A program made the translations under genes and the position numbers. Of a stretch of 60,740 bases of DNA, positions 9,835-19,912 are shown piece by piece. The stretch lies in NCBI GenBank assembly GCA_947073545.1, contig CAMTMP010000026.1:1-60740 (forward strand). Direction: 5' to 3'. The notes under the pieces are model-generated. The model was not told the DNA's origin, did no database searches, and saw nothing but the letters and a program-made list of their open reading frames with translations. Every line of letters starts with the position of its first letter. The stretch's first letter is position 1. Origin of the DNA: an uncultured bacterium (GTDB taxonomy: Bacteria; Bacillota; Clostridia; Lachnospirales; Lachnospiraceae).

Positions 9835-11331
9835 ATGGTCACAGCTAAGAATTACAAATTTTGGTTTTGTACGGGATCTCAGGACTTGTATGGGGATGAG
9901 TGCCTGAGAAAGGTGGCGGATCATTCCGCGAAGATCGTGGAGGGGTTAAACGCTTCCGGGAACCTGCCTTTTGAAGTAGTATTGAAGCCCACGCTGCTTG
10001 GGCAGGCGTCTATCCGCAAGGCGTTCAACGACGCAAACAACGATCCGGAGTGTGCGGGAGTGATTACTTGGATGCACACTTTTTCTCCGGCGAAGATGTG
10101 GATTCTGGGACTGAAAGAGTTTCGGAAACCGCTCTGCCATCTACACACGCAGTTCAACGAAGAACTTCCTTATGATACGATAGATATGGATTTTATGAAT
10201 GAGAACCAGTCCGCCCACGGCGACAGAGAGTACGGGCATATCGTGAGCCGCATGGGCATCGAGCGCAAGATTATTGTGGGACACTGGGCTTCCGAATCAG
10301 TGCGGAAACAGCTTGGAAGCTGGATGCGCACGGCCATCGGTGTGATCGAGTCCTCCCATGTGCGCGTGTGCCGCTTCGGTGACAACATGAACAACGTGGC
10401 GGTTACCGAGGGCGATAAGGTAGAGGCGCAGATCAAGTTTGGCTGGGAGATTGACCATTACTGCGTAAACGATGTGGTGGAGTATGTGGACGCGGTGCCG
10501 CAGGGCGATGTAAACACGCTGGTTGAGGAGTATTACAGCAAATATAAGATTATTGATGAGGGCAGGGATCTCGATGAGTTCAAAAAACATGTGGCCGTGC
10601 AGGCGCAGCAGGAAATCGGTATCGAGAAGTTCCTTGTGGAGAACGACTATCATGCGGTGGTAACGCACTTCGGTATGCTGGGCGGCCTGAAACAGCTTCC
10701 GGGTCTGGCGATCCAGAGACTGATGGAAAAAGGCTACGGCTTCGGCGCGGAGGGCGACTGGAAGGTAGCGGCAATGGTGCGCATTATGAAGCTGATGACA
10801 ATGGGCATCAAGGATGCGAAGGGTACTTCCATGATGGAGGACTACACCTACAATCTCGTGCCCGGCAAGGAAGGGATTCTGCAGGCGCATATGCTGGAGG
10901 TATGTCCTTCTGTTGCGGACGGTGAGATCGGGATAAAGGTATGCCCTCTTTCCATGGGCAACAGGGAGGATCCCGCCCGTCTGGTATTTACGTCAAAGAC
11001 CGGACCTGCGGTGGCGTGCTCACTGGTAGATTTGGGCACACGTTTCCGACTGCTGATCAACGCGGTGGACTGCAAGAAGGTGGAGAAACCTATGCCGAAA
11101 CTGCCGGTTGGCACGGCATTCTGGACGCCGCAGCCCAATCTGGAAATTGGTGCGACTGCGTGGATTCTTGCCGGCGGCGCACACCACACCGCATTTTCCT
11201 ATGATCTGACCGTAGAGCAGATGGCGGACTGGGCGGACGCAATGGGCATTGAGAGTGTCATCATTGATAAAAATACCAACATCCGCGATTTCAAGAATGA
11301 GTTAAGATGGAATGCAGCTACTTATGCGTGA
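9835..11331 (+). CDS. araA: L-arabinose isomerase
   Basis: A 498-residue cytosolic enzyme converting L-arabinose to L-ribulose, the first step of arabinose use. The length equals that of characterised AraA (about 500). Characteristic stretches are FWFCTGSQDLYG at the N-terminus, ITWMHTFSPAKMWI, HLHTQFNEELPY, the GFGAEGDWK segment carrying a metal-binding Glu, and AGGAHHTAFS near the C-terminus. The start at 9835 follows GAAAGAGAGG and begins the conserved core; upstream in-frame codons back to 9715 are not AraA-like. It is the first gene of an araA-kinase-araD series downstream of araR. Confidence 0.97.
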   Translation: MVTAKNYKFWFCTGSQDLYGDECLRKVADHSAKIVEGLNASGNLPFEVVLKPTLLGQASIRKAFNDANNDPECAGVITWMHTFSPAKMWILGLKEFRKPLCHLHTQFNEELPYDTIDMDFMNENQSAHGDREYGHIVSRMGIERKIIVGHWASESVRKQLGSWMRTAIGVIESSHVRVCRFGDNMNNVAVTEGDKVEAQIKFGWEIDHYCVNDVVEYVDAVPQGDVNTLVEEYYSKYKIIDEGRDLDEFKKHVAVQAQQEIGIEKFLVENDYHAVVTHFGMLGGLKQLPGLAIQRLMEKGYGFGAEGDWKVAAMVRIMKLMTMGIKDAKGTSMMEDYTYNLVPGKEGILQAHMLEVCPSVADGEIGIKVCPLSMGNREDPARLVFTSKTGPAVACSLVDLGTRFRLLINAVDCKKVEKPMPKLPVGTAFWTPQPNLEIGATAWILAGGAHHTAFSYDLTVEQMADWADAMGIESVIIDKNTNIRDFKNELRWNAATYA

Positions 11332-11384
11332 TGGCAATGAGCAGTGCACTGCGGATAAACATATAAGGAGGTAAAAGGGTAAGT

Positions 11385-12974
11385 ATGGGAGCAAAAGAAT
11401 GTATTGCAAGCGGTAAGGCGGTGCTGGGCATTGAGTTCGGTTCCACCAGAATCAAGGCGGTTTTGGTGGATGAGGGCAACAAGCCCATCGCTTCGGGGGC
11501 GCACGATTGGGAGAACAGACTGGAGAACGGCATCTGGACTTATAGTCTGGACGACATATGGACGGGGCTGCAGGACTGCTATCAGAAGCTGACGGAGGAT
11601 GTACAGGCACAGTACGGAGAGAAACTGGTAAAGCTGGGGGCGATCGGTTTTTCCGCCATGATGCACGGCTATATGGCGTTCAACGAGAAGGAGGAACTGA
11701 TGGTTCCCTTCCGCACTTGGAGAAACACGATTACGGAGGAGGCGTCCACGAAGCTGACGGAACTTTTTAACTATCATATTCCGCAGAGATGGACGATTGC
11801 ACATCTCTATCAGGCGGTTTTGAACGGTGAGGCGCATGTGCCGGATCTGAAATTTGTGATTACGCTGGCAGGTTATATCCACTGGAAGCTGACGGGAGAG
11901 AAAATTGTCGGCGTGGGTGAGGCGTCCGGCATGTTCCCGATCGACATTGCGACGGGACAGTTCAATGAGAGGATGATCGCGCAGTTTGATGAGGCGGTTG
12001 CGGACAAGGGCTTTGCGTGGAAATTAAAGGATGTGCTTCCGGCGGTTTACACGGCGGGGCAGCAGGCGGGTGCGCTGACGGAAGAGGGCGCAAAACTGTT
12101 AGATCCCACAGGCACATTGCAGGCAGGCATTCCTTTCTGCCCGCCGGAGGGTGACGCGGGAACGGGCATGGCGGCGACCAACAGTGTGGCCAAACGTACC
12201 GGCAACGTATCTGCGGGAACAAGTGTGTTCGGCATGATCGTTATGGAGAAGGAACTCTCCAAAGTTTATGACGCGATCGATCTGGTGACGACACCGGACG
12301 GCAGCCTTGTGGCGATGGTGCACTGCAATAACTGCACTTCCGACTTGAACGCATGGGTGAACCTGTTTAAGGAATATTCGGAAGTGATGGGCATGAAAGT
12401 GGATATGAACGAGTTGTACGGCAATCTCTACCGCAAGGCATTGCAGGGAGATGACGACTGCGGCGGTCTGCTGGCATACAATTATTTCTCCGGCGAGCAC
12501 GTGACGGGCTTTAATGAGGGACGTCCCTTGTTTGTGAGAATGCCCGACGCGAAGTTCAATCTGGCGAACTTTATGAGAGTGCATCTGTTCACCTCTCTGG
12601 GAGCTCTCAAGACCGGTTTTGATATTCTTTTCCAAGAGGAGAAGGTGGAAGTGGATGAAATTCTGGGACACGGCGGTCTGTTCAAGACCAAGGGTGTAGG
12701 TCAGAGCATTCTCGCGGCGGCAATGAACGCGCCTGTAAGCGTTATGGAGACAGCGGGCGAAGGCGGTGCGTGGGGTATCGCGCTTCTTGCTTCCTACATG
12801 ATGAATAAGGGTGCGGACGAGAGTCTCGCGGCATTCCTTGACAACAAAGTGTTTGCCGGTCAGAAGGGCGAGAAGCTGGAGCCGAAGGCATCCGATGTGG
12901 AGGGCTTCAATAAGTTTATGAGGGTATACGGCGCGGGGCTGGCAATAGAGAGAGCAGCGGTAGAATCTATGTAA
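11385..12974 (+). CDS. araB: FGGY-family carbohydrate kinase, probable L-ribulokinase
   Basis: A 529-residue sugar kinase of the FGGY / actin-like ATPase family. The N-terminal phosphate-binding loop reads [15 protein letters not shown] and the C-terminal nucleotide-binding part reads [10 protein letters not shown] and [16 protein letters not shown]. Sequence alone would also fit a xylulokinase-like enzyme. Its position between araA and araD makes phosphorylation of L-ribulose to L-ribulose-5-phosphate the likely role, filling the only missing step of the pathway. It starts 53 bases after araA, with an AAGGAGG site slightly far upstream, and is followed by araD after 27 bases. Confidence 0.85.
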   Translation: MGAKECIASGKAVLGIEFGSTRIKAVLVDEGNKPIASGAHDWENRLENGIWTYSLDDIWTGLQDCYQKLTEDVQAQYGEKLVKLGAIGFSAMMHGYMAFNEKEELMVPFRTWRNTITEEASTKLTELFNYHIPQRWTIAHLYQAVLNGEAHVPDLKFVITLAGYIHWKLTGEKIVGVGEASGMFPIDIATGQFNERMIAQFDEAVADKGFAWKLKDVLPAVYTAGQQAGALTEEGAKLLDPTGTLQAGIPFCPPEGDAGTGMAATNSVAKRTGNVSAGTSVFGMIVMEKELSKVYDAIDLVTTPDGSLVAMVHCNNCTSDLNAWVNLFKEYSEVMGMKVDMNELYGNLYRKALQGDDDCGGLLAYNYFSGEHVTGFNEGRPLFVRMPDAKFNLANFMRVHLFTSLGALKTGFDILFQEEKVEVDEILGHGGLFKTKGVGQSILAAAMNAPVSVMETAGEGGAWGIALLASYMMNKGADESLAAFLDNKVFAGQKGEKLEPKASDVEGFNKFMRVYGAGLAIERAAVESM

Positions 12975-13001
12975 ACCTAATTAAAAAAGGAGTGAAAAAC
13001 G

Positions 13002-13694
13002 ATGCTTGAGGAACTGAAAAAACGAGTTTACGAGGCGAATATGCTTCTTCCGAAGTATGGACTGGTGACATTCACATGGGGCAACGTGAGTGAGATCGAC
13101 AGAGAGAGCGGTATTTTTGCGATCAAACCGAGCGGCGTTGACTATGATAAGCTGACTCCGGACGATATGGTGCTGGTAGATCTGGAGGGCAAGAAGGTAG
13201 AGGGAAAATACAACCCGTCCTCTGATACCGCTACCCATGTGGAGCTTTATAAGGCTTATCAGGAAATTGGCGGCGTGGTACATACCCATTCTTCCTACGC
13301 CACGAGCTGGGCACAGGCGGGCAGGAGCATTCCCTGCTACGGAACGACCCATGCGGATTACTTTTACGGGGATATTCCGTGTCTGCGCTGTCTGAATGAG
13401 GACGAGATTGCGGACGCCTATGAGAAAAACACGGGGCTTCTGATTGTCAGCGAGTTTAAGAGAATGGAGAAAGACCCGGTGGCGGTTCCGGCGGTTCTGT
13501 GCAAGAATCACGGCCCTTTCGCGTGGGGCAAAGACGCCCACGAGGCGGTGCACAATGCGGTGGTACTCGAGGAAGTGGCGAAAATGGCTTACCGTGCGGA
13601 GACAATCAATGCGAGAATCCAGCCTGCGCCGCAGGAGCTGCAGGATAAGCATTACTTCCGCAAGCATGGCGCTAACGCCTATTACGGTCAGTGA
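13002..13694 (+). CDS. araD: L-ribulose-5-phosphate 4-epimerase
   Basis: A 230-residue class II aldolase/epimerase, the same size as E. coli AraD (231). It converts L-ribulose-5-phosphate to D-xylulose-5-phosphate. Visible motifs are TWGNVSEID and KPSGVDYD (phosphate and substrate loop), [13 protein letters not shown], the zinc ligand pair [15 protein letters not shown] (catalytic region) and [17 protein letters not shown] with the third zinc His. An AAAAGGAGTG ribosome site precedes it. It closes the core arabinose operon; its product feeds the transketolase encoded just downstream. Confidence 0.96.
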   Translation: MLEELKKRVYEANMLLPKYGLVTFTWGNVSEIDRESGIFAIKPSGVDYDKLTPDDMVLVDLEGKKVEGKYNPSSDTATHVELYKAYQEIGGVVHTHSSYATSWAQAGRSIPCYGTTHADYFYGDIPCLRCLNEDEIADAYEKNTGLLIVSEFKRMEKDPVAVPAVLCKNHGPFAWGKDAHEAVHNAVVLEEVAKMAYRAETINARIQPAPQELQDKHYFRKHGANAYYGQ

Positions 13695-14044
13695 GAAACG
13701 GCGTCCAGACCGGAGAGTGAGCGGAAACTGTTTGGTTACTTTTCACACCCGCGCCATGCACTTGCTGCAGGGCGTCGGAGACAGCGCCAAAATGCGCGTT
13801 TTGTAGCATTTTGTGTGCATCAGTTGTTACTCACACCGAAATAGTTGTAAATAGGTGCGAAATCTGGTGTGGGTGTGAATTGTAACATTGTTTGATAAAA
13901 AAATTAGCGCAAGACGACATATGCTGTTGAAATGAGCGGATCGATGTGAGAAAATAGTAAAAAGGCAGCGGTTCGGGCAGCATATGTACATGGTAAGAGA
14001 AGTGCTGAAACGGCACCTATATTATAATTAGATGGAGGAGAGCG
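13695..14044 (+). other. Intergenic region araD-tkt with an inverted repeat pair
   Basis: This 350-base gap has no credible gene. It holds a weak hairpin at 13792-13815 (AAAATGC/GCATTTT) that may end the ara transcript. It also holds a separated inverted repeat: TTCACACCCGCGCCA (13742-13756) and its near complement at 13865-13879 (13 of 15 identical). A possible promoter TTGAAA-N17-GAAAAT lies at 13927-13955. A TATAAT at 14023 is too close to the start codon to serve the next gene well. Confidence 0.4.
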
Positions 14045-14884
14045 ATGAACAAATCAGAGTTACAAAAAACAGCGAACGAAGTCCGCAAAGGGATTGTAAC
14101 CGCCGTACACGGAGCGAAGGCAGGACATCCGGGCGGATCTTTGTCGGCGGCAGACATTTTTACTTACCTGTATTTTGAGGAGATGAACATTGATCCGAAG
14201 GATCCCAAGAAAGCGGACAGAGACCGTTTCGTGCTTTCCAAGGGCCATACGGCTCCCGGACTTTATTCCGTTCTGGCGAACAGAGGGTATTTTCCGGTAG
14301 AGGATCTGCCCACACTGCGCCACCTTGGTTCCTATCTGCAGGGACATCCCTGTATGCAGGAGACGCCCGGCGTAGATATGTCTTCAGGTTCTCTGGGACA
14401 GGGCATTTCCGCGGCGGTAGGCATGGCGCTTGCGGCTAAGATGGACGGCAAGGACTACAGAACCTACACGCTGCTTGGCGACGGTGAGATTCAGGAAGGT
14501 CAGGTTTGGGAGGCGTCCATGTTTGCGGGACACAGAAAACTTGACAATCTGGTAGTGATCGTGGACAACAACGGCCTGCAGATCGACGGCAAGATCGACG
14601 ACGTGTGCTCGCCTTATCCGATTGACAAGAAGTTTGAGGCGTTTAACTTCCACGTAATCAATATTGACGGCAACGATTTCGATCAGATCGACGCCGCTTT
14701 TAAGGAGGCGAAGGCGACCAAGGGACAGCCCACCGCTATTATCTGTAAGACAGTGAAAGGAAAAGGCGTTTCCTTTATGGAAAACAACGCGGGCTGGCAC
14801 GGCAAGGCGCCCAACGATGACGAGTACGCGACGGCGATGGCAGATCTTGAGAAGATCGGTAAAGAGTTAGGAGGTGCAAACTAA
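14045..14884 (+). CDS. Transketolase, N-terminal (TPP-binding) subunit
   Basis: A 279-residue chain forming the thiamine-diphosphate-binding half of a split transketolase. It shows GHPGGSLSAADIF, SKGHTAPGLYSVLA and the TPP/metal motif GDGEIQEGQVWEASMFA...VIVDNNG. Split transketolases are usual in Clostridia and archaea. The ribosome site GGAGGAG is 6 bases from ATG. Its stop overlaps the start of the next gene by one base (TAATG), indicating translational coupling. Placed after araBAD, it would process the xylulose-5-phosphate from arabinose. Confidence 0.95.
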   Translation: MNKSELQKTANEVRKGIVTAVHGAKAGHPGGSLSAADIFTYLYFEEMNIDPKDPKKADRDRFVLSKGHTAPGLYSVLANRGYFPVEDLPTLRHLGSYLQGHPCMQETPGVDMSSGSLGQGISAAVGMALAAKMDGKDYRTYTLLGDGEIQEGQVWEASMFAGHRKLDNLVVIVDNNGLQIDGKIDDVCSPYPIDKKFEAFNFHVINIDGNDFDQIDAAFKEAKATKGQPTAIICKTVKGKGVSFMENNAGWHGKAPNDDEYATAMADLEKIGKELGGAN

Positions 14885-15828
14885 TGGCAGATGTGAAGAA
14901 AATTGCAACGAGAGAAAGCTATGGTAATGCACTTGCCGAGTGTGGTGCAGAATTTCCGAATTTGGTAGTTCTGGATGCGGACCTTGCGGGCGCAACCAAG
15001 ACAGGCGTGTTCCTGAAAGCATTTCCGGAGCGCCATATCGACTGCGGTATTGCAGAGTGTAATATGACAGGTATTGCGGCGGGGCTTGCTACCTGCGGTA
15101 AGATACCTTTTATCAGTTCATTCGCCATGTTTGCGGCGGGACGTAACTTTGAGCAGGTTCGTAACTCTATCGGTTATCCTCACTTAAACGTAAAGATCGG
15201 TGCAACTCATGCGGGTATTACCGTAGGCGAGGACGGCGCGACCCATCAGTGTAACGAGGACGTAGCACTGATGAGGACCATTCCCGGCATGACCGTTATC
15301 GTGCCCTCCGATGATGTGGAGGCGAAGGCCGCGGTGAGAGCGGCGATCGAGATGGAGGGCCCGGTATATCTGCGCTTTGGACGTGCGGCGGTGCCTGTGA
15401 TCAATGACAAGCCGGATTATAAGTTTGAAATCGGCAAGGGTGTTCTCCTGAGAGAGGGAACGGACGTGACGATCATTGCAAGCGGCATTACGGTTTCTTC
15501 CGCTCTGGATGCGGCGGAAATGCTTGCTGCGGACGGCGTCAGCGCGGAGGTGATCAATATCCACACGATCAAGCCTTTGGATGAAGAGTTGGTGCTTGCT
15601 TCCGCGAAGAAGACCGGCAAAGTGGTTACGGCTGAGGAACACACCGTGATCGGCGGTCTTGGAAGCGCTGTATGCGACTGTCTGTCTGAGAAACATCCCA
15701 CACCCGTTCTGCGGATCGGTATGCAGGATGTATTTGGCGAGTCCGGTTCTGCGAATGCGTTGGTAGAGAAGTATGGCTTGGACGGCAAGAGCATCTATGA
15801 AAAGACAAAGGAGTTTGCGCGGAAGTAA
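14884..15828 (+). CDS. Transketolase, C-terminal (pyrimidine-binding) subunit
   Basis: A 314-residue partner of the preceding chain, carrying the pyrimidine-binding and C-terminal domains. Motifs include VVLDADLAGATKTG, FPERHIDCGIAECNMTGIAAGLA (with the Glu that activates TPP), FAAGRNFEQVRNSI, and a C-terminal domain from about residue 190 (DVTIIASGITVSSALDAAEML, VVTAEEHTVIGGLGS). Its own ribosome site lies inside the end of the upstream gene (GGAGGTGCAA). Together the two chains (593 residues) approximate a single-chain transketolase. Confidence 0.95.
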   Translation: MADVKKIATRESYGNALAECGAEFPNLVVLDADLAGATKTGVFLKAFPERHIDCGIAECNMTGIAAGLATCGKIPFISSFAMFAAGRNFEQVRNSIGYPHLNVKIGATHAGITVGEDGATHQCNEDVALMRTIPGMTVIVPSDDVEAKAAVRAAIEMEGPVYLRFGRAAVPVINDKPDYKFEIGKGVLLREGTDVTIIASGITVSSALDAAEMLAADGVSAEVINIHTIKPLDEELVLASAKKTGKVVTAEEHTVIGGLGSAVCDCLSEKHPTPVLRIGMQDVFGESGSANALVEKYGLDGKSIYEKTKEFARK

Positions 15829-15874
15829 AGAGCAGTGCACAGACGGAGAAATGGACGATGCGGAGGAAGGAAAG

Positions 15875-16528
15875 ATGGGTAAAAGAATTTTGTCCCCCTC
15901 CATTCTGGCGGCCGATTTTGCCAGACTGGGGGAGCAGATCAAAGAAGTGGAAGAGGCCGGAGCAGAGTATTTACATATTGATGTGATGGACGGGGTGTTT
16001 GTACCTTCAATTTCTTTCGGAATGCCTGTGATCCGATCCATTCGTAGTGTGACGGACAGAGTATTCGATGTGCATTTGATGATTGTTGATCCGGATCGGT
16101 ATTTGAAGGAGTTTAAGGCGTGTGGCGCGGACAGTATCACTTTCCATCTGGAAGCCACAGACGATGCGGAGGAGACGATAGATCTGATTCGAAACCTGGG
16201 GTGCAGGGTAGGTATGGCGATTAAGCCGAAGACACCGGTGGAGGCGGTCCGAAAGTATCTGTCGAAACTGGATATGCTTCTGGTTATGACGGTGGAGCCG
16301 GGATTTGGCGGGCAAAAATACATACCTGAATCGACGGAGCGTGTACGCCGAGTGCGGGAGATGGCCGACGAGATGAGGCTTGACCTCGATATCCAGGTGG
16401 ATGGCGGGATTACGGTGGAGAAGGCAAAGATAGTGTTGGATGTCGGCGCCAACGTGATTGTGGCGGGATCTGCGGTTTTCGGGGCCAACATTACGGAAAA
16501 TGTAAAGAAGTATCTGGTACAGTTCTGA
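15875..16528 (+). CDS. rpe: Ribulose-phosphate 3-epimerase
   Basis: A 217-residue TIM-barrel enzyme interconverting ribulose-5-phosphate and xylulose-5-phosphate. Family motifs are SPSILAADFARLGEQI, LHIDVMDGVFVP, DVHLMI, TFHLEA, MTVEPGFGGQKYIP and QVDGGITVEKA. The start at 15875 is chosen because AGGAAGG lies 5 bases upstream and the conserved core begins immediately; earlier in-frame codons overlap the transketolase gene. It sits 46 bases after transketolase in the same direction, so arabinose catabolism and the non-oxidative pentose-phosphate steps are likely co-expressed. Confidence 0.96.
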   Translation: MGKRILSPSILAADFARLGEQIKEVEEAGAEYLHIDVMDGVFVPSISFGMPVIRSIRSVTDRVFDVHLMIVDPDRYLKEFKACGADSITFHLEATDDAEETIDLIRNLGCRVGMAIKPKTPVEAVRKYLSKLDMLLVMTVEPGFGGQKYIPESTERVRRVREMADEMRLDLDIQVDGGITVEKAKIVLDVGANVIVAGSAVFGANITENVKKYLVQF

Positions 16529-16538
16529 TATAAAACCT

Positions 16539-16570
16539 ATGGCGCAGCCTGTTAGACTGCGCCATTTATT
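16539..16570. terminator. Bidirectional terminator between rpe and the DUF4143 ATPase
   Basis: Perfect 9-base arms ATGGCGCAG/CTGCGCCAT with an 8-base loop, then TTATTTT on the plus side and AGGTTTTAT on the minus side. It covers the stop codon region of the convergent ATPase gene and so serves both transcripts. Confidence 0.75.
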
Positions 16571-18015
16571 TTGCTGTCCGCCTCCGCCTTTCCCAGAAGA
16601 TAGAGAAAAGCAATGGCGGGCACACGAAGAATCGGGGTGGTCGTTTCGTGCTTGGTGATGCCGAAATCATGCATTTCCTTTGTAACCAGAAAGGCGTGCG
16701 TCACCTTTGTGGTTTTATCTTTGCACAATTCCACAATTGCGTCTGAGACAGGTAAATGGGAATTGCTGCGGTATTTTACCTCGCAGAGAATTTTTCGCCG
16801 GGGGAGTTCTATCACAACGTCGACCTCTTTGTGATTGTCTCGGGCATTTCTGAAGTATCCAGGCTGTGCCGGAGTGCCATGATAGTAGGAAACCATGTGT
16901 TTGTAGACGGCGGTTTCCACCATGATGCCAAGCTCGGTTTCGTCCGAAAGTACATCATCGATCATCAATACCGCATTGCGGATAGCGGCGTCGGCGATAA
17001 AAATCTTGGGTTTTCCTTTTAGTGCCCCTTTGCTGCCCACATTTACAGGTTTGGCCAGATAGATGAGGTTGGACATTTCCAGAGCCGCAATATAGCTGTC
17101 GATAGTTGAGACAGAGATATTTTCAAGTTCCTTCGCGGCTGTGGTTGCACTGAAAATTTCCGTGGTGTTCATGCACAGGTACAAAAATAGTTTTTCCATG
17201 AGCAGAGGATTGCGGATGTTAAACAGAGACAATACGTCGCGCTTAATGACTTTGTCTACGATGTCTTCACGGAGCATCCGCTGGGCATACAGATCATCGC
17301 CGGACAATACAAGCTCCGGAAAGCCACCTATGGTCAGATACCGGTTGAAATGATTTCGCAGAGGTAAAAACCGGTTCACCAGCTCACCCAGCTTAGCGTG
17401 ATCCATGTCTGCAAGTTCACAGGGCTGCACGGTGCCGGTGGACAGAGGGTCTTCCAGACCGAGCACTTTACAATATTCATAAAAGGACATGGTTGGTATT
17501 TTCAGAACATTCCATCTGCCGGTGCCGCTGTCGGCTGCCCCCTTTTCTAAAATCGGACTTGCGGAGCCGGTGGCTACCATACGGATATCTTTCCTGCTGT
17601 CGTAAATGACCTTCATCCATAATTCCCAATCATCCGTGTACTGTATCTCATCAAAGAAGAGATATTTATCTCCTTCAATCGGATACATGGATTCGTAGGC
17701 GGATAGGACTGTTTCCACATTGACGAGTTTTAACATCGGGTTGTCAAAGGAAATGTACAGGATATTTCTTGGACTAATTCCCTCTTCCAGCAGCCTGTCA
17801 ATAATCTGATAGAGAATCGTGGTTTTGCCGACCCGTCTTACTCCGGAAAGCACAATAAAACGGCGGATGCTGGGGTGCTTCAACATTTGCATCGCTTCAT
17901 AATATGCCAGCCGCTTCTGTGGCTTGGCATCTTCCCTGACAGCGGAAGGCGCTCTCCACCAAGGGTTATACTGCCATAAAACTTTTATGATTTTTTCCTC
18001 GCTTACGATAGCCAT
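16552..18015 (-). CDS. AAA ATPase with DUF4143 domain
   Basis: A 487-residue protein of the large family of ATPases common in anaerobic gut bacteria and archaea, of unproven function. N-terminal AAA domain: Walker A SGVRRVGKTTILYQI near residue 58 and Walker B KYLFFDEIQYTDDWE near 120, followed by MVATGSASPIL (sensor-like). The C-terminal part is DUF4143, a PD-(D/E)XK-like region (EVDVVIELPRRKILCEVKYR) that may be a degenerate nuclease fold. It starts with ATG after GGAGGTATCTT and is monocistronic. An AT-rich stretch lies upstream, unlike the rest of the region, which hints at separate acquisition. Confidence 0.85.
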   Translation of the reverse strand: MAIVSEEKIIKVLWQYNPWWRAPSAVREDAKPQKRLAYYEAMQMLKHPSIRRFIVLSGVRRVGKTTILYQIIDRLLEEGISPRNILYISFDNPMLKLVNVETVLSAYESMYPIEGDKYLFFDEIQYTDDWELWMKVIYDSRKDIRMVATGSASPILEKGAADSGTGRWNVLKIPTMSFYEYCKVLGLEDPLSTGTVQPCELADMDHAKLGELVNRFLPLRNHFNRYLTIGGFPELVLSGDDLYAQRMLREDIVDKVIKRDVLSLFNIRNPLLMEKLFLYLCMNTTEIFSATTAAKELENISVSTIDSYIAALEMSNLIYLAKPVNVGSKGALKGKPKIFIADAAIRNAVLMIDDVLSDETELGIMVETAVYKHMVSYYHGTPAQPGYFRNARDNHKEVDVVIELPRRKILCEVKYRSNSHLPVSDAIVELCKDKTTKVTHAFLVTKEMHDFGITKHETTTPILRVPAIAFLYLLGKAEADSKINGAV

Positions 18016-18211
18016 AAGATACCTCCGCTTATGATATAAGGTAGTATTTCAACGTAAAACAAAAGTATACTAATGAAATAGGAGGACTATTATACTGTTA
18101 TATTATACCAATAGATATTAATTTATACAAGTATATTATCGTAATTTATAAATTGTTGATTGCTTATAAACACTTAAATTACGTACTAATTGAGCATTAT
18201 AAAATAAATAC

Positions 18212-18262
18212 ACACAGACTATTTAGATGTTATAACAATGGAATAGTCCGTGTGTCTTTTTG
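18212..18262. terminator. Hairpin terminator downstream of the MATE gene
   Basis: ACACACAGACTATT and AATAGTCCGTGTGT form a 14-base stem with one G-T pair. The plus side is followed by CTTTTT and the minus side by ATTTATTTTA. It lies about 25 bases after the stop of the minus-strand exporter gene. The rest of 18016-18211 is very AT-rich with no gene. Confidence 0.6.
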
Positions 18263-18284
18263 AACATGATATGTAAATGGGATA

Positions 18285-19682
18285 TTACGAGACGATATTT
18301 TGCAGCCATACCCCTTTCTTAACCAGCATGAACCCGATGAAACATTTGATCCAGTCGCCCATCTGGACAAAAGCATAGACGGCAGCTACGGGCAGGCTCG
18401 TGTAGCGGCTCAGTATAAAGGCGATCACCACGCTGACACACCAGATAAAAACGCTGTCGAAAAGAAAGGTAATAATCGTTTTGCCGCCGGAGCGCAGCGT
18501 AAAGTAGGAGGCGTGCAAAAAGGCGTTCTGTGGCATAAAAACAGCCGTTAACATGATGAAGTAGGTCGCGAGCGTTTTCGCTTCAGCGTTTGTGTTGTAG
18601 AGCAGCGGGAAAAATTGCGCCAAAAGGAGCATCATAATGGCGATCATAACACAACTGAATACGGAAAAGGCGATCATTTTATTATCAGTATCCCGCGCTT
18701 CGTCCATTTTGCCTGCGCCCAGAAGCTGGCCTACTATGATTGCTACGGATTCACCAAGTGCGATAAATACAATGTTAAATACGTTGTTGATCGTATTGGA
18801 AATATTAAGCGCGGCTATCACGTTTAAGCCGCGGATAGAATAGCATTGCGTCAGCATCGCCGTTCCCGCTGCCCAAAGCGTTTCATTTAAAAGAAGAGGC
18901 ATACCTTTTGTTATGATTTTCATCATAAGTGAGGCGGGAACCTTTAATGTGACATAAAGTCCTTGGATAAAGGGATGATCCTGCGCATGACGATGTGTGT
19001 GGATAAGCACGATGCCGCATTCAACAAAACGGGAAATAATGGTGGCAATGGCGGCACCCTGCACGCCCAGAGGTGGTGCGCCAAATTTGCCGTATATTAA
19101 TATGTAATTTAGGATCAGATTGACGAAAACTGCAATTACACCCGCTTTCATAGGAAGAATTGTCTTTCCGCACTCCCGCAGGGTACTGGAATAGACCTGA
19201 ACCAGCATAAAAGGAAACAGACCGGGCAGCATAATTTGGAGATATTCTCTGCCGTAACGCAAAGTGGCGGCCGCGCTTTCTGCTGTGCCTTCTCCCCGCA
19301 GATAGAGCATAATCAGCGGATCGCCGACAGTCAAAAATAAAATTATGGTAAATACAGTAATCAGCGAAACCATCCATATTTTAAAGCGGACGGTCTGACG
19401 GACACCCTCATGATTTTTTTGACCAAAATACTGCGCAGTAAAAATACCTGCGCCGGATACCCCTCCGAACAGGCATAGGTTGTAGACAAAGAGGAGCTGA
19501 TTGACAATGGCAACGCCGGACATTTGTTCCGTGCCGATCTGCCCGATCATAATATTGTCTAAAAGACTCACAAAGTTTGTGATGCCGTTTTGAATCATGA
19601 TGGGAACTGCAATGGCAAGCACCATCTTATAAAAGTTTTTGTCTCCAATGAATTTGTGTCGTGTTTTCTCTAAAAGTCTCAT
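18285..19682 (-). CDS. MATE family efflux transporter
   Basis: A 465-residue polytopic membrane protein with about 12 predicted helices, typical of the MATE (multi antimicrobial extrusion) family of cation-coupled exporters. Seen: MVLAIAVPIMIQNGITNFVSLLDNIMIGQIG in helix 1-2 and the repeat in the second half, LNISNTINNVFNIVFIALGESVAIIVGQLLGAGKMDEARD. Substrate cannot be read from the sequence. It is divergent from the BlaI-type repressor gene at 19913, which makes it a candidate target of that repressor. No strong promoter was seen in the 230-base gap. Confidence 0.92.
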   Translation of the reverse strand: MRLLEKTRHKFIGDKNFYKMVLAIAVPIMIQNGITNFVSLLDNIMIGQIGTEQMSGVAIVNQLLFVYNLCLFGGVSGAGIFTAQYFGQKNHEGVRQTVRFKIWMVSLITVFTIILFLTVGDPLIMLYLRGEGTAESAAATLRYGREYLQIMLPGLFPFMLVQVYSSTLRECGKTILPMKAGVIAVFVNLILNYILIYGKFGAPPLGVQGAAIATIISRFVECGIVLIHTHRHAQDHPFIQGLYVTLKVPASLMMKIITKGMPLLLNETLWAAGTAMLTQCYSIRGLNVIAALNISNTINNVFNIVFIALGESVAIIVGQLLGAGKMDEARDTDNKMIAFSVFSCVMIAIMMLLLAQFFPLLYNTNAEAKTLATYFIMLTAVFMPQNAFLHASYFTLRSGGKTIITFLFDSVFIWCVSVVIAFILSRYTSLPVAAVYAFVQMGDWIKCFIGFMLVKKGVWLQNIVS

Positions 19683-19912
19683 TCCATCATTCTATCGTAT
19701 CTATTGCGCGTATGCAACCCGTTTCTTTCTTTTTTGAAGCGATCACGGTACCTGTATTGCGCAAATATTTTTTATGATGTACATGTCAATAAATAAACAA
19801 AATATTGATTTGGCGACAAATTCTATCTTGCCTTTAAATGAATGATGAAATATGATGAAATAAGCGAAATAGCACAAACTATAAACAGTTTAAGACGGAG
19901 GAGAGGCTGTAT

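Noticed and set aside
15184..16491. 435-residue minus-strand frame across the transketolase and rpe genes
   Set aside because: Both plus-strand genes are certain from motifs; the opposite frame shows only low-complexity Ser/Arg-rich sequence.
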